Of a stretch of 64,000 nt of DNA, positions 47,011 through 58,702 are shown one piece after another. The DNA is from Isoetes taiwanensis (Eukaryota; Streptophyta; Lycopodiopsida; Isoetales; Isoetaceae). A program made the translations under genes and the position numbers. The stretch covers positions 28,759,617 to 28,823,616 of the forward strand of contig JAJEKV010000005.1 of NCBI GenBank assembly GCA_021234155.1. The letters are read 5' to 3'. Below the pieces are notes generated by a model, which was not told the origin of the DNA, ran no database searches, and worked only from the letters and a program-made list of their open reading frames with translations. The first letter of the stretch is position 1, and every line of letters starts with the position of its first letter.

Positions 47011-50000
47011 ATACCGCCTTCTTTGCTCCCACTTGCTAAGAGCGGGCCTTGGCTTTGACTTTAATGGTTTCAACTTCAACATTTGAACCATTCGGGAGAT
47101 GCAAAAGTTATGGCTACTTCAATCTATTAGGACTATAAATGACTTGGCCTTGGCCTTTCCCACCGTGGAAATTACTTTATCGCGGCTCTCGCTTGCTCAG
47201 ATCTATTGCGCAAAAGATATGACACTCACCACGAATGTAGTCGGGCCTCCCCGCCGTCGTCCGATGTGAGTGTCCCAATCTCTCCCAACTCGCTGGCGGC
47301 AGACTCATGACATATATGGGCGCTTTTCAGCCCTATGGCCCGGGCTGGAAACACCAAGCAAAGCCGCTTATGCACTCCTTGTCTCTTTTTTGGGCATGGC
47401 TGAAGGATCGCGACCGCTGGAGTAGTTTGACCCTTCCTGCTTGTCTTTGAAGGACACCGCTTCTTCTCCCTTTGTTTCCCTTGATTGCCACTATATGGGG
47501 CTCTAGCTGGGTCCCGGGGCCGGTTCTCGCTAAAACCTCACGCCTTTGCCTTTATCTTGGTAATCTTGTTTCCTCGCCGCTATTCCGGAGGTCACGTCCC
47601 TTGCAAGCTTATTGCCTTGGACTCCGCCTTCATACCGTTTCTAGGGTTTATTGCCCTTACAAGCTTGGGATCTCCCTATTCAGACCTTCAATGTAGCTTT
47701 TCCACCGCGATGCTTCTCACCTAACTTTGGCACATACAGCTTTAGCCTCATAAATTCCTCGCGTATTTCGTGTGGGCGACTTGTTGCCTTGCTGCAAACT
47801 AGAACCGCTGCATCATACCGACTTGTGCTCTCTTGGAACGTGTGCTTTGGAAGGCTTTTTAAGCAAACTTCTTGAACACCGCAAGCATCCCCCGCTTAAG
47901 CCATGAGCCTTGGCATAGCCCTTCCACCAAATGCGTCTTTTGCCCTTCAGTTATTTGTTACCCCGCTTTTATCCTTATCCTTCATACCATAGGCATTGCC
48001 ATATTCGCCATCATCTCGTCGCTGCCAAACCTCTGCTTCCATGCGACGCCGTTCTCGCCGAGGAATTGCTGCTTCCTGGCCTTCCAAACATTTCCAATGC
48101 GTAGTCTACTTTCTTCTTCCGGTAGTCGAGGTTCTTGTGTCCCTTTTAGTCCCTCGGGGTGGTTCCCCTCACGCCTTTAATTGCCTTTCGGACTTGGTTA
48201 CGCTCTTCTTCTTCTTCCGAATCCGGTCGAATCGAGGCTGAGGAGTCAAAGTGGGGGACCTTCTCTCTTGCTCCTCTTCTTGTCTCTACTTGTTCTCCTG
48301 ATGCTTGGCGGCGTGGTTGGCGTTACCCACCGAATTTTGCTCGCTTGTCAGGCGGCTAGCAAGGCCTTTTTATCCTGTTCGAGGTGCGTCCTCATTTGCG
48401 ATATTTCTTCTTCACGGAGTCATTTGTCCAAACTCTTCAAGCGGGTTCCTTGAGGCGTGGCCTGGTAGACTCACATTCCCAGCCAAGTTCAGCGGTTAGC
48501 TTGTTCTCTCTAAGCTCGGGCCTCTAGTCAGCATACACAAGTGGTTCATATCTACATGGTTAGTTTTCCTTGCTTTCTTGCATTATTTATGTTTGTTGGC
48601 ATGGTTGAGGGGACACAAAATGTATCAACAAAACATTTATAGTGCAAGAGAATGTTATATTTATATTTTATATTACACTAATACAAGAAACTTGCAACTA
48701 CCGCTAATCACTTACGTTGATGCTTGGGGTAAGATGGATTATCCTCAAGAACTTTTCACTTGGGCTGTTCCCACCGAATGGCCCAAGTTCCTAAGGACAT
48801 TGGCTGGAGATCCACCTGAATGCTTTTGCTAAATCTTCTATTCATTGGGGTAGGTATAAAAGTTTGTTAGCGGCGGTCTTGCCGCTTTGTAAGGTATGGC
48901 TAAGTCGAAGGCGCCGAGTGCTACAGCTCTTTTCACCCGATTGCATACTTTCGGTGTTAAGGGGTAGCCCGTGCATGCCGGCGAATCGAGAGTGCAATCA
49001 GCAACGATACTCCTTCCCTCAGCCTCGGGGGTGAACTTGCGGTGGATAACCGCTTATTCTTCCATCCATCGGCAATGGCGGTAATAATAAGCGTAATGAT
49101 GGATTTGCGAGATGGATCCTCGACTACTGGTTATCCAGCCGATTATGCGCTTCCGAAATCATCAACCTCTACCGTGGTGAGCTCCACGTAGTCTCGGCGT
49201 TCTTTGAAACCCTCCCCGAGGTGAATTCCTTCGTCCTATATCCGGGAGTCTTTGGATGAGCTTTCCGTTAGGATGTTTGAGGTCGCATAGCGGATCCCCA
49301 TACTGTTCCCCGAGAGCAAGGAACTCTTCCTCCGTCGGTAGCTTGTTCTCCGGCTTTGTGCGCCTCCATGATCCGGCGGGATGTTGCCGTGAGGCTTGGA
49401 TGTGGGAGGTAAACTCTCCCGTAAAAGTGTCGGCTTCCCTTGCTTGGAGGGAAAGTCAGACTCTCGGACGATGAAGTCGCCCAAGTCCGTTCTTCCGGAG
49501 TTGGTGCAGCAACTCTTCAGGTGGGTACACTCCCTTTCCCCACGCACTCGGGGAGGTTTTGAATGTCGCTTAGGAGTAGAAACTCCCTCACCTTCGATTA
49601 TAATGGGGCTAGGCTTGTGATGCTAACAGGGCAGGGGTGGCGACTCGAGAGTCACCCGGCTTCTTCGGGTCTTGCCACTCCCGCTCACAGCGGCTTGACG
49701 TTGCTCCTCTGTTTGGTCGAGCTCAACATCGTCTTCCTCCTCCTCAGTTCTTCGCTCATCCGAGTCTTCTTCCCTTCCCTTCCTGCGCTCTCAGACCGCG
49801 GTGAGGAGCCGTTGTTCGGGTCACGCTTCTGCTAATGGATCCGTCCATGGGGGAATAGAGGTTTCCCCACGATGTTCTCGACGCGGTTGGGAGAAAGATT
49901 GCCGGGCGGTGTTGAAAGAGAAGTACTTGGTCCCCGCTGTTGGCAGTTAGGACCATTGGGGGTGTGCGAGGCGGCTTTGTTTGTGAGGTATTTGGCGCAT

Positions 50001-50253
50001 GTTGGGACATCGTCTAATGCCGCCGCAGGACCGCCTAGGAACAAAAATATCCTATACAAGGAGGGAGTTGCACTAGCTGGTTCTACCCTAGCTTGGAACT
50101 CAGTCAAGACTCTACTATAATTTGGGGTCGCGTTGCAAGGTTGCTTGGGCGTCTACCTCCTTCCCGAAAATCTGGAAGATTTGGTCGACGCCGTCGACCT
50201 CAAGCGGCATGGCTACCGGCGCTGCACCATCACTGGAAATCAGAAGTTGCCAT
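47011..50253 (-). pseudogene. Chromovirus gag region, heavily broken
   Basis: Minus-strand frames from the ATG at 50253 begin MATSDFQ. Across frame breaks they then give VDGVDQIFQIFGKEVDAQAT, a stretch with EFQARVEPASATPSLYRIFL and, further down, basic and Ser-rich pieces (49236-49547). No zinc knuckle could be read with confidence. Position between the leading ORF and protease, and length, make gag the natural call. An independent TATA-like box lies about 115 bp upstream of this ATG. Confidence 0.5.
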
Positions 50254-50365
50254 TGATTAATTGCAGAAGAAGGTAACAAATGGTTGCAAGAGCGCCTCAG
50301 GGAGTTAGGAAATCGGCTAGAAGGGCAGGAGCAGATTTGTAGGGTGCTATGTGAGAAGTGACGGG

Positions 50366-50376
50366 TCTATTTATAG
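50366..50376 (-). promoter_or_regulatory. TATA-like box before the gag-like ORF
   Basis: Minus strand CTATAAATAGA, an excellent match to plant TATA boxes, about 115 bp before the ATG at 50253. It sits inside the element, not in an LTR. Confidence 0.5.
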
Positions 50377-50959
50377 AAAAGGGGGAAACCCTAATTTTGG
50401 ATGACTTGGAAATTTCCTAGGATTGGGTAATTCTAACTTATCTGAGGTCAAAATAGGAGTTTGAGGACTATAGGAGATGCTTGAACAAGGCTAGGTTACC
50501 TAAAAGATGCTATGCAGTAGGTTGAAGGTGACTTTGACAAGTCCCGGGTGAAGAATTAAAGAGGTCTCCACGACTTGCGCGCTTCAATCCTAACTTTTTG
50601 TTTTCTTGACGCAGGCGGTAGTTGTGAGACATCAGTCCCATTTTAATCAAAGATGTCCAACTTGGGTAAACTAATGGTGTAAGGGTGATGGGCTCATCAA
50701 ATTAGGCAGAATCGACCCCTTATTTGGTCGATTTGGAGCTCTATTTTGGTCAAGCTTGGCGAGGTCTCACGGCTGGCGCCTTCGCTTCAATCCTAACTTT
50801 TGTTTTTTTTGTATGGCTGTGAGACATCATGTCTCGGCTCCCAAATGTCCTATTTCACCGAAATAAAAGCTAAAACTTATTAATTTGCTCTAATTACTCA
50901 AGTTTATGTCATCAAGGTACACAAAATTGCTCTATATTACAAAATTTTAATTATTTACA

Positions 50960-52225
50960 ACAAAAAGTTTCTAATGCGTTCTCCCTTAATGCGGTCATAA
51001 GACTCATGTCTTGTCGCATTAAGGTTACCCGGGCGTGGATAGTGCAGGCCGCTGTTGAATCTTCAAAATGTTGCACTATCTTTGCCTCAACCGCCTCTTG
51101 CATTGCCGGCCGGCGGCCCGTCCAAAAGTGACTCTAAAGTACATTCTATAGGCACGCATAACTTCACGCACAACCGGCGAAGGGGGCACGGGATTAGGGG
51201 AGACTAAGCTGTATTTGGAAGTGTCTAATCTCCTTAACGCTCTTCTCCACCTCCTTCCTATCCGCTTTCTTCACGGGTGGCTTGGGAACCTTGGGCTTCG
51301 ATTGGTGGCGGCCTTAGGTTTTCTTTGCTTCGTTGGTTAGCCTCCCTCGATGAACTTAACTCGTTTTCTTCATAATATTTGTTATAGGCCCCCCATTTCT
51401 TCATGTAGGCCTCGCGGCTCTCTCATCTTCCTCTCATAAATCTTTATCACTGCCGGTGGCGTGAGGCTTCCGGGCAGTGTCGTGGTTGCTTCTTTCTATC
51501 CCATGCGGGTATTGGGGGGGCTTCTGCACTTGATCTTGGTGGGGTTGCTTCAGTGCGGTTGCTCGGTACTTCTGCTTTCGTCGCTGGGTGCTTGGAAAAA
51601 CTCCCACCGCGGCGTTAAGGGGTTGAAGTCTTCATCGGAAGAGTCGTCGGAGGAAGGGTTTGGGGGTTCGTCGGGTTCTTGGCTCCTTGATAATAATGTT
51701 GGGGTTCGGCCTCTTCCTTGGCGGGCGGTCCTTTGTTCTCCTTCGCCGACCCACGAACTTCCCTTTTCGCTTTCTTCTTTTCTTACGCTACCTTTTGTTC
51801 CTCCTCCTTCCTTTTCCTCTTTTTTGTCTTCCCTTCTCTCTGCCGTGGCTTCGTACTTCGATGAACCTTCTAAGGTACGCTACCTCCGGCTGGCTCCGGA
51901 CTGTCACTGCTCATCTGCTTTCGAGGATTTCCGTGGAGTGCGTCGAATGATCCGCTTGTTCCTGCTCTGCTGGATCTCGCTCTATTTCTTCGTTACACCT
52001 CCCTCGTCTCTTCGCGTCCATGGAGTTCGGTGATGTGGCCTCGTCCTCCTCCACTGGCGGTTGAAGACATCGATCAAATCGGAGGTGTCTTCCTCTTCGT
52101 CAGAAGGCGAGCGACCCCCTCTGCGAGCCTCTCACGAAGCATCTTCGAATGATCTGCACGCGGTGGCATTTGGTGGTTTCGCTACGGGCTGGCGCTTTCC
52201 TTGCGGTACGTTTGGTTGGGGCCAT
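50960..52225 (-). CDS. Extra leading ORF of the chromovirus, H3-tail-like start
   Basis: Between the 5' LTR and gag the minus strand has an ATG at 52225 opening MAPTKRTARKAPARSETT. After frame changes come charged, Ser/Glu-rich pieces (SDEEEDTSDLIDVFNRQWRR, YMKKWGAYNKYYEENE) and an ending with STAACTIHAR and SLMTALRENALE near 50965-51060. This would be about 400 codons. No retroviral domain is recognisable. The start resembles the histone H3 N-terminus at seven of ten positions over A-x-T-K-x-T-A-R-K. Such additional ORFs upstream of gag are not part of the standard gypsy plan. As given, the frame is interrupted after about 40 codons. Confidence 0.45.
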
Positions 52226-52325
52226 GTTTTACGGATCGTCAATCGGATAAAAGCCCGAAAGATCGCCTAAGTTGGGAAGAGCGGATTTCTAGGGCTTGAG
52301 ACGAAAAAAATGAGGGGTTCTACAT

Positions 52326-52336
52326 CTATTTATAGC
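52326..52336 (-). promoter_or_regulatory. TATA-like box before the extra ORF
   Basis: Minus strand GCTATAAATAG, about 105 bp upstream of the ATG at 52225. It has the same core and a similar distance to the start as the box before the gag-like ORF. Confidence 0.5.
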
Positions 52337-52877
52337 TTTGGGGAATTTTAGGTCAAAACTCAAGTTGCTCGGGTTTAACATGCTAAGGCACCAACTTATC
52401 TAAAACTTATACTTATTTCCGGACTTTTTCTACCTATTGGTCTCTTGCGCCTCGTTCCAATACTAATGTTTAGTTTTGCGACCCAGTATTTTGTGAGATC
52501 TCATACATTTCTAGGGTTTTAGGTAATTAAAACATGCTATTCTAACTAATTCCTACCTTAGAATTAGCCTTACCACATTATTTATCTCAAATTCATCATG
52601 TTTTGGTGTTCTTGATTTCGATGTCTCGACTTAGCCTCGCTTCAAAACAAAAAAGTTAGTTTTCGCGACCGAAATGTGAGACCACCTTCATTTTGGAAAA
52701 TTTTGGCTCATTCTTTTTAATCTTGTTAAATTCCAATTCACTTAATTGTTACTAGCTTAGCATAACTACAAAGGTGAGAAAAAATTTTTCCCACTTTTCG
52801 AGGGCTTGAGGATCCTATCAAGTTAGTACTTTTTGGGAACATGGTGGAGTGCTTTGCTCTTGGTCTCCAAGAACATT

Positions 52878-52888
52878 GCTCGATACCA
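52878..52888 (-). promoter_or_regulatory. Chromovirus primer-binding site (tRNA-iMet)
   Basis: Minus strand TGGTATCGAGC directly inside the 5' LTR, matching the initiator tRNA-Met complement TGGTATCAGAGC with one base lost. The missing base lies at a CAG word. Confidence 0.8.
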
Positions 52889-52889
52889 G

Positions 52890-54462
52890 CGTGGACGTCC
52901 CCTACACGTATGCGGTGCACTCACCGTATACAAACAGAGTTCTTCCCCATACCAGCTCCATGTCGTCTGGGGCCCTCCACATATCCATCGCACCGTGAAC
53001 TTGAGTCTCGGTGGGAAGAGTGAAGGTGTCATTCTACCCCGTCTCCTCGGGGCCTACCTAGGCTGCGGAAGCGTAAACATACATGTCAGTAGCACATACA
53101 TCAACATCCTGTGACCATCTCGAAGGATGGTCCTCCTCATATCTGCATAGACAAAGATCAGCACATCACATAGGGGATCCTACCCAAGGCTCAGACTCAA
53201 AGGATAACTGACGGCTTGGGTCTCCAGAGTTCGTTGCAGACAGAATTCATGGCAATGGAATTGGCTGGCATAAGAACATGGCATAGGGTTGTCCACTCCA
53301 TCCGCCCCTCCTGTGCACACTTTGCAGAGTAGGCTGAAAAGTGTTGGGACCTGACTGTAGCCCGCCGGATGCATAGCCAAAGGGGCTATTCCTGGGTCTC
53401 ATCCTCCCAGTTCCGATGGGGCAGGTAGGGATCACTCCCTCCAGAGATCTACATGCTGACTCAAGGTGACTAGAGGGCACCGCCAAGATTCGACCGAACC
53501 CAATCGGAAAGTGTACACCACTTCACGGGTGTCGAGCCCATGCCTTACCCGCACTCAGTGGTAAGCCATTAGACCTAGTCACAATGATCCCCGGTAGGCT
53601 TTACACACCAGGGGGATCGTTCGGGAGTCAGAACATGAACCTCCTTCTTAGCCAGTCTGGCCCCTCCACCCACAACCAGGTGTGGCTCTTGTACACAGGC
53701 CGAATCTACAAGCAGTGCTAGAGAGGCTACTCTAGGAGCATCAACTACAAGCTTTAGGGCCTCTACCCCCTTCCCAATACAAAGGAGTTCAGAGATACAT
53801 CAACCCAATACATCACGGAGAAGAACTAAAGAACTAGATCTAATCATAGAGTTAGGTTCTTTTAGTTAGTGTCCGAGATCTAAGATCTAGATATTTGCTA
53901 TGGGCAATTTAATAGTCTAAACCTACTGATTTCTATGATTAGAAGACGGTTTAAGCTATTAAATTGACCAAATACCTGATCCTTGAGTGGCTCCTCCTGA
54001 CTCGAGTTCAACCATCCTGCTTTGAGCTGATTAACGGGAAACCGATGGCGCAATTCGGCAAGGGGCGTGCGGGAGGCGGTTTTGGCTCTGGGGCAGCCAA
54101 AAACCGAGCTCTAAAACCCTAAGGACCTAAAACTAGCAAGCTAGGGTTTTCCTACCCTAAATAGACATGGGGGTTTAGGCTAGGGTTTCCAATTACCCAA
54201 TTTGGCATGTGGGATAATTGGAAAGGCCCCACTTGCCTTTAGTGGCTAGGTGGCAAAATATGCCAACATGGAAAGGTGTGCCCTCATTAATGTGCACATG
54301 TGCACATTAATAATATATGAACACTCCTAGTAAGTTGCCCCCTAGGGCTACTTACCTGGCTATCCGTTGGCATACACGTCAATCGGGGTGGCGTGGTACG
54401 TGCGTGGCGATGGCATACAATGTACGCCACGGGGCGTATATCTTGTCTTTGAACGCGTCACA
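52890..54462 (-). repeat. Chromovirus 5' LTR
   Basis: Matches 41329-42874 along its whole length. Outer end GCGTCACA on the plus strand, inner end near GTGGACGTCCCC, where the other LTR has TGTGACGCCCCC. Differences between the two LTRs concentrate in C/G-rich words, see findings. Confidence 0.88.
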
Positions 54463-54832
54463 ACCTAAACTTTCTTTCTAATTCCTGCTTAAATCTGCTT
54501 CACCTTATAGGCTCCACGCCCTTTCAGTGTGATTTGCTTAACAAAATCATCATTCTTGTTAAAAGACTGAAAGCAAAAGGCCACGTTAGTGGCTTACCAA
54601 CACAAACCAGAAAGACCGCCTTGAAGCTACTTCTGGATCAAATCTGCAAATTCTTTCAAGAAAGAAACCCCATGGCCATTGGCAAACCCCACTAGCATCA
54701 GATTAGGGATTTGGGTCTGCAAGGATGGCTGTAGCAGTGCCGGTCAGAGGAGAAAGAGGGCGGCCTCCTCCCCCTGTTGCCGCCCTAGCCGCAGGCGCAG
54801 GCGCTCCGCCAAGAAACCATCTACCCTCCCAC
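54463..54832 (-). mobile_element. 5' part of the interrupted polyA retroposon
   Basis: Minus-strand continuation of the retroposon whose tail is at 40579. It contains a Gly/Ala-rich reading stretch (GGAPAPAARAATGGGGRP) and one with NGHGVSFLKEFADLIQK, followed by QSFNKNDDFVKQITLKGRGA. The outer end abuts the parent-gene fragment at 54833. Family not assigned. Confidence 0.5.
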
Positions 54833-54882
54833 AAAATTGAAGATAGAGGATCATTGTACTCTAAATTATGCATATGAGAAGT
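54833..54882 (+). pseudogene. Fragment of the second kinase-GH18 copy, right piece
   Basis: TTGAAGATAGAGGATCATTG through AAATTATGCATATGAG matches 38174-38215 of the intact gene. It picks up where the fragment ending at 40578 left off, so both pieces come from one copy separated by about 14.25 kb of inserted DNA. Confidence 0.82.
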
Positions 54883-54924
54883 TCGTTGCTGCTTATAACT
54901 TCGCGTGCTACAGAATTTGCTGAA

Positions 54925-55400
54925 AATTAATCCTGTATGCGAAGGGGCCAAACAGCCACGAACCATTCAAGACGATGATGATTCAGAAGAAGGTTCACAA
55001 GATACACAATCACCCATTTATTATGTCGTACCTCGGTCGACCCCAGTGTCTTGAGAACCTCCACCTGGTCATCGCCGTCTTGACTTCCATTGCTGCTTGC
55101 CCCTTCATGTGCCACAGAATCTTGCTGATGGGAAGTAATCTACACATACAAAGGGGCTAAACAGCCACAGACCAGTCGAGACGATGACAACACAGACGAA
55201 GGTTCACAAGATACACGATATTAGCTATTGATTACGACGTATGTTAGTCAACCTCCTTAGTGCCTTGAGCCCCCCAATAACAAATGCACCCTATTGACTT
55301 CCATTACGGTTTGTCTCTTCACGCGCTACAGAAGCTTGCTCAGAAGGAATCTTTGCACATGAAGGGGCCAAACAGTCACGGATCAGTCTACAGTATGCAG
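54925..55400 (+). repeat. Tandem repeat, ~215 bp unit, about 2.3 copies
   Basis: Units start near 54930, 55143 and 55355 at AAGGGGCCAAACAGCCACG or a variant. They share AGACGATGA, GAAGGTTCACAAGATACAC and TTGACTTCCATTRC-like words. No coding signal is conserved between units. Confidence 0.8.
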
Positions 55401-55596
55401 TGGTTAAGGATGGCGAGGATCAGTCCATAAGTAGTGGCGAGGTCGATGGAATGAGTCATCAGTTGCATCAAGGAACATCAGAGTGAAAGGATCGTGAATG
55501 CTCAAATCTCGCTTTCACGCTTTTTTGAACAATGGAACTTAGAAAGTAAATAAGCTACATTGTTCAAAGAGGCGGGGAAAGAAAGATTCGGAAGTC

Positions 55597-55953
55597 TTGA
55601 TGCTTCTACTCATCCGCTACAAGAATTCTGATGCCCCTTCCTCGATGTGGCCCAAAACCCCAATGGCATCTGCCCCTCTATATCAGTCCCTTCTTTTCAA
55701 TGATCATCATGGTTTTATCTACCATGAAGTTCAAAGAAAAGAAGGCCTGACTAGAGGTGCATATGTCAAAGGCACTGCAGATTTCAAAACTACTTATTTC
55801 GCTTCTCCCTCAAAGACAACGGTCTGTTTCACTCCTGTACTTAATTTAATTGAAACTCGATGTGGCAAGGAACCAGTCAAATTCTTAATAGTCAAACAAG
55901 TCATCATCAACATCACATGGGTTCATGTTCGTTTCAGGAAAAAATATCGATAA
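55597..55953 (+). CDS. Hypothetical open frame, 118 codons
   Basis: Starts at ATG with protein-like composition (LYQSLLFNDHHGFIYHEVQR, ASPSKTTVCFTPVLNLIET). No family recognised. It lies just beyond the tandem repeat and opposite to the broken coiled-coil gene, and may be a chance frame. Confidence 0.2.
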   Translation: MMLLLIRYKNSDAPSSMWPKTPMASAPLYQSLLFNDHHGFIYHEVQRKEGLTRGAYVKGTADFKTTYFASPSKTTVCFTPVLNLIETRCGKEPVKFLIVKQVIINITWVHVRFRKKYR

Positions 55954-56025
55954 AATAAAATAGAAGTATATTGGAAGTTTACGAACAAAGGAAATCGTCC
56001 TCCACACCTATGTTTGGATAAGGGT

Positions 56026-57349
56026 TCATCCAATCACCATGTGCCCCAGGATCCTCCACCCCCTCCAAAGATCCATCTCGCGCTGGCTATGGAATGCATG
56101 TAGGTTTTCGTCCCTCCTGCGAGCAATTAGAGGTGGTAGTGGGGGCATGCGCGATTGCATATTAAGTATGTCATACATTCGCTCCAGTATAATATATCCA
56201 TCTTCTGTTGGATAAAACCTACTACCCAACATCCAATCCAACAAACACCTCAAATGCAAACGATATCCGCATCCCACGGCATATCAACCAACTTGAGTCA
56301 GGTTATCTCCACACCCTACACAATTTCTGTAGTCCCCATTCTTTATATCCTCCCACTGGCTCTCATAAAGGTATTCCGGTGGGAGATATGCAATACTCTT
56401 CTCCTTTGAGACTCTAAGGGCATCAGAATCCAGAGCTCTCGTCAATCCGTGCATGTGCTCATTATCTACTCTCAACACCGTGTTCTTCCTAATCAAGGCC
56501 GCAAGTTGATTCTTAGTATTCACTAATTTCGCAGCCATCTTGTCATGAGTGTTTGCACGATCCTTTAGACGCAGGTTCTCCTCTGAAAGAGTAAGATTCC
56601 GACTTCTCTCATTTTCTAATTGAGCTTTAACATCTGCCTCCTCGATCATTGCACCTGCTGAGGCAACCCCTCCCACTTCTAGAAGTTTTATAGCAGCTGG
56701 GAGCACGTAAGTTATGGTGATGGGTTCATTACCCAAGGCACTTTCAGAATCATCTATCTGCTTGACTCTCTTGCTACTGCCGCTTCCACTTCCCTGCTTC
56801 CATTTCCTGCTCGCGTAATTTACAGGCTCACAAATTTACAATCTCGTAGTACATCTGCTTAGCGAACATTTTGCTGAATTCATGGTTCTTTATCATAGTG
56901 CCTTTCACTTGAACCCATCTCTCCAAGGCGTTGGTTTGTACTTCAGGGATCTTGCAGTCATATACTTTGTATTTACCAGCTCTCCTGCTTGGCCAGTCCG
57001 CGTCAAATTGTAAATTTGCTTGCACGTCCTCGTAATCCGCCCCTGACGGGCAATAACCTGGGCCCATGTCAACGGAACTCTGTAATTGTGGCACCTTCTT
57101 TCTTGGCAACTTTCGCCATTGCCCTCAACATCACCAGCTCTTTTGCATACGCTTCATTTGCTTTGGTGTGTTCCCTGCTCTTTGTAATTGTTGTGCTCTG
57201 GACTCCGATAACGTAGGTAGAGAAAGGAATAAAAAGCCCTCTGAAGTTCTCAAGGACGAAGGGAAAAAGAAGTTGGCCCCCTGCCCAATTTCATCAACAC
57301 CTTTCCTTTGCTGATGAGACGTACTCGGTTGCTGAGACATGCTTTGCAC
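56026..57349 (-). pseudogene. Broken coiled-coil protein gene, unknown family
   Basis: Successive minus-strand pieces. A Gln/Ser-rich start lies at 57131-57349. Next comes a basic stretch with KKVPQLQSSVDMGPGYCPSG and a segment ending MFAKQMYYEIVNL (56828-57109), in the same frame but separated by stops. A heptad-rich coiled coil follows (KAQLENERSRNLTLSEENLR, about residues 35-100 of 56284-56736), with a short Cys pair. A single TGA then separates an in-frame C-terminal part (56026-56277). A plausible ~440-residue protein is thus interrupted by a shift and several stops. I do not recognise it. Confidence 0.45.
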
Positions 57350-58702
57350 GGTTTGTAAGTATGTTGTTCGTTTAATTCCTTGCGTTGCGCAAATGCTTTA
57401 AAGCAGGATTTCGTTAATTAGAGAATCAAATAAAAACAACTCAATATGAACAACTTACATACAAAAGAATCAAGTGCTACGAAAACAAATACATAAAATG
57501 ACAAAAAGTTAATAAATGTGTGCCTAAGGCAACTTCATAAATTCAATGTGCTTGTTCAATCAATATATATATATATACAAGAAAATTAATACGTCCTACG
57601 GCGCATTGTTCCAGTTTTAGCATGTTCTTATGGTGTAAGGCCCTATAGTGCTCTAGATAACCAACGATTCTACTGAGATTCTCTTAGATTCTCCTAGATT
57701 CTCTTAGAATTTTCTATTTTGATTGAGGTGCTTACCCATGAGCATTTAAAACCTTCTAAAATAATCTATCTTGGATCTGTGCAACATTTTTAATACATTT
57801 TCTATTTTTTTCGAGGCTTTGCCCCGAAAGCATCTAGAATATTTTTTTTTTCAAGAATTTATATTGTACACCTTTATTATGAAACATTTTAGAACATTCT
57901 ATTGTCGCTCTTTGCAAAATCTTAAAAAAACTGTAAGATTTCATCAAGATTTTCTTAGATTCCCTTAGATATTATGAAGATTCCCTTAGATTCAATTAGA
58001 TTCTAAGAGATTTCATTAGACTTGTATATTTTCCTAGATTCTCTTACAATTTATGATACGGCGCATTGTTCCAGTTTTAGCATGTTCTTATGGTGTAAGG
58101 CCCTATATTGCTCTAGATAACCAACGATTCTACTGAGATTCTCTTAGATTCTCCTAAATTCTCTTAGAATTTTCTATTTTGATTGAGGTGCTTACCCATG
58201 AGCATTTAAAACCTTAAAATAATCTATCTTGGATCTGTGCAACATTTTTAAAACATTTTCTATTTTTAGACTGAGGCGCTTGCCCTGAGCATCTAGAATA
58301 TTTTTTTTTTCAAGAATTTATATTGTACACCTTTATTATGAAACATTTTAGAACATTCTATTGTCGCTCTTTGCAAAATCTTAAAAAAAACTGTAAGATT
58401 TCATCAAGATTTTCTTAGATTCCCTTAGATATTATGAAGATTCCCTTAGATTCAATTAGATTCTAAGAGATTCCATTAGACTTGTATATTTTCCTAGATT
58501 CTCTTACAATTTATGAGATTTCCTTATATTCCCTTTAATTCTCCTGGATTCCCTTACATTCTAGAAATTTCTAGAACATTTTAGAACTTTTTGGAACATT
58601 TTGAAAGTTTCAAAACATCCTAGAATATTATAGTCTATTTTATCTTAATTAGAACATTGCCCTTAAGTATATTTGAAACATAAATTTTTCATAGAATTAA
58701 TG

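Larger units (their letters stand above)
41329..54462 (-). mobile_element. ~13 kb Ty3/gypsy chromovirus, both LTRs present
   Basis: Minus-strand element with ~1.55 kb LTRs at each end, an initiator tRNA-Met primer site, polypurine tract, pol in the gypsy order and a long 5' region. That region holds gag and an additional leading ORF. At 13 kb it is roughly twice the length of a minimal gypsy element. The flanks GACCG (left) and ACCTA (right) share only ACC, so a clean 5-bp target duplication is not shown. The reading frames are broken often, but the LTR comparison suggests many of these breaks could be base-calling errors. Confidence 0.9.

Noticed and set aside
51461-52033. 190-residue plus-strand open frame inside the chromovirus
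   Set aside because: It is antisense to the element's own leading ORF, has a low-complexity Ser/Leu/Phe composition typical of the complement of charged coding sequence, and shows no domain.
41329-54462. Endogenous pararetrovirus (because of internal TATA boxes and large size)
   Set aside because: Two LTRs, a primer site, a polypurine tract and an integrase with C-terminal chromodomain-like region are present, and no movement-protein motif was seen; a Ty3/gypsy chromovirus explains it.
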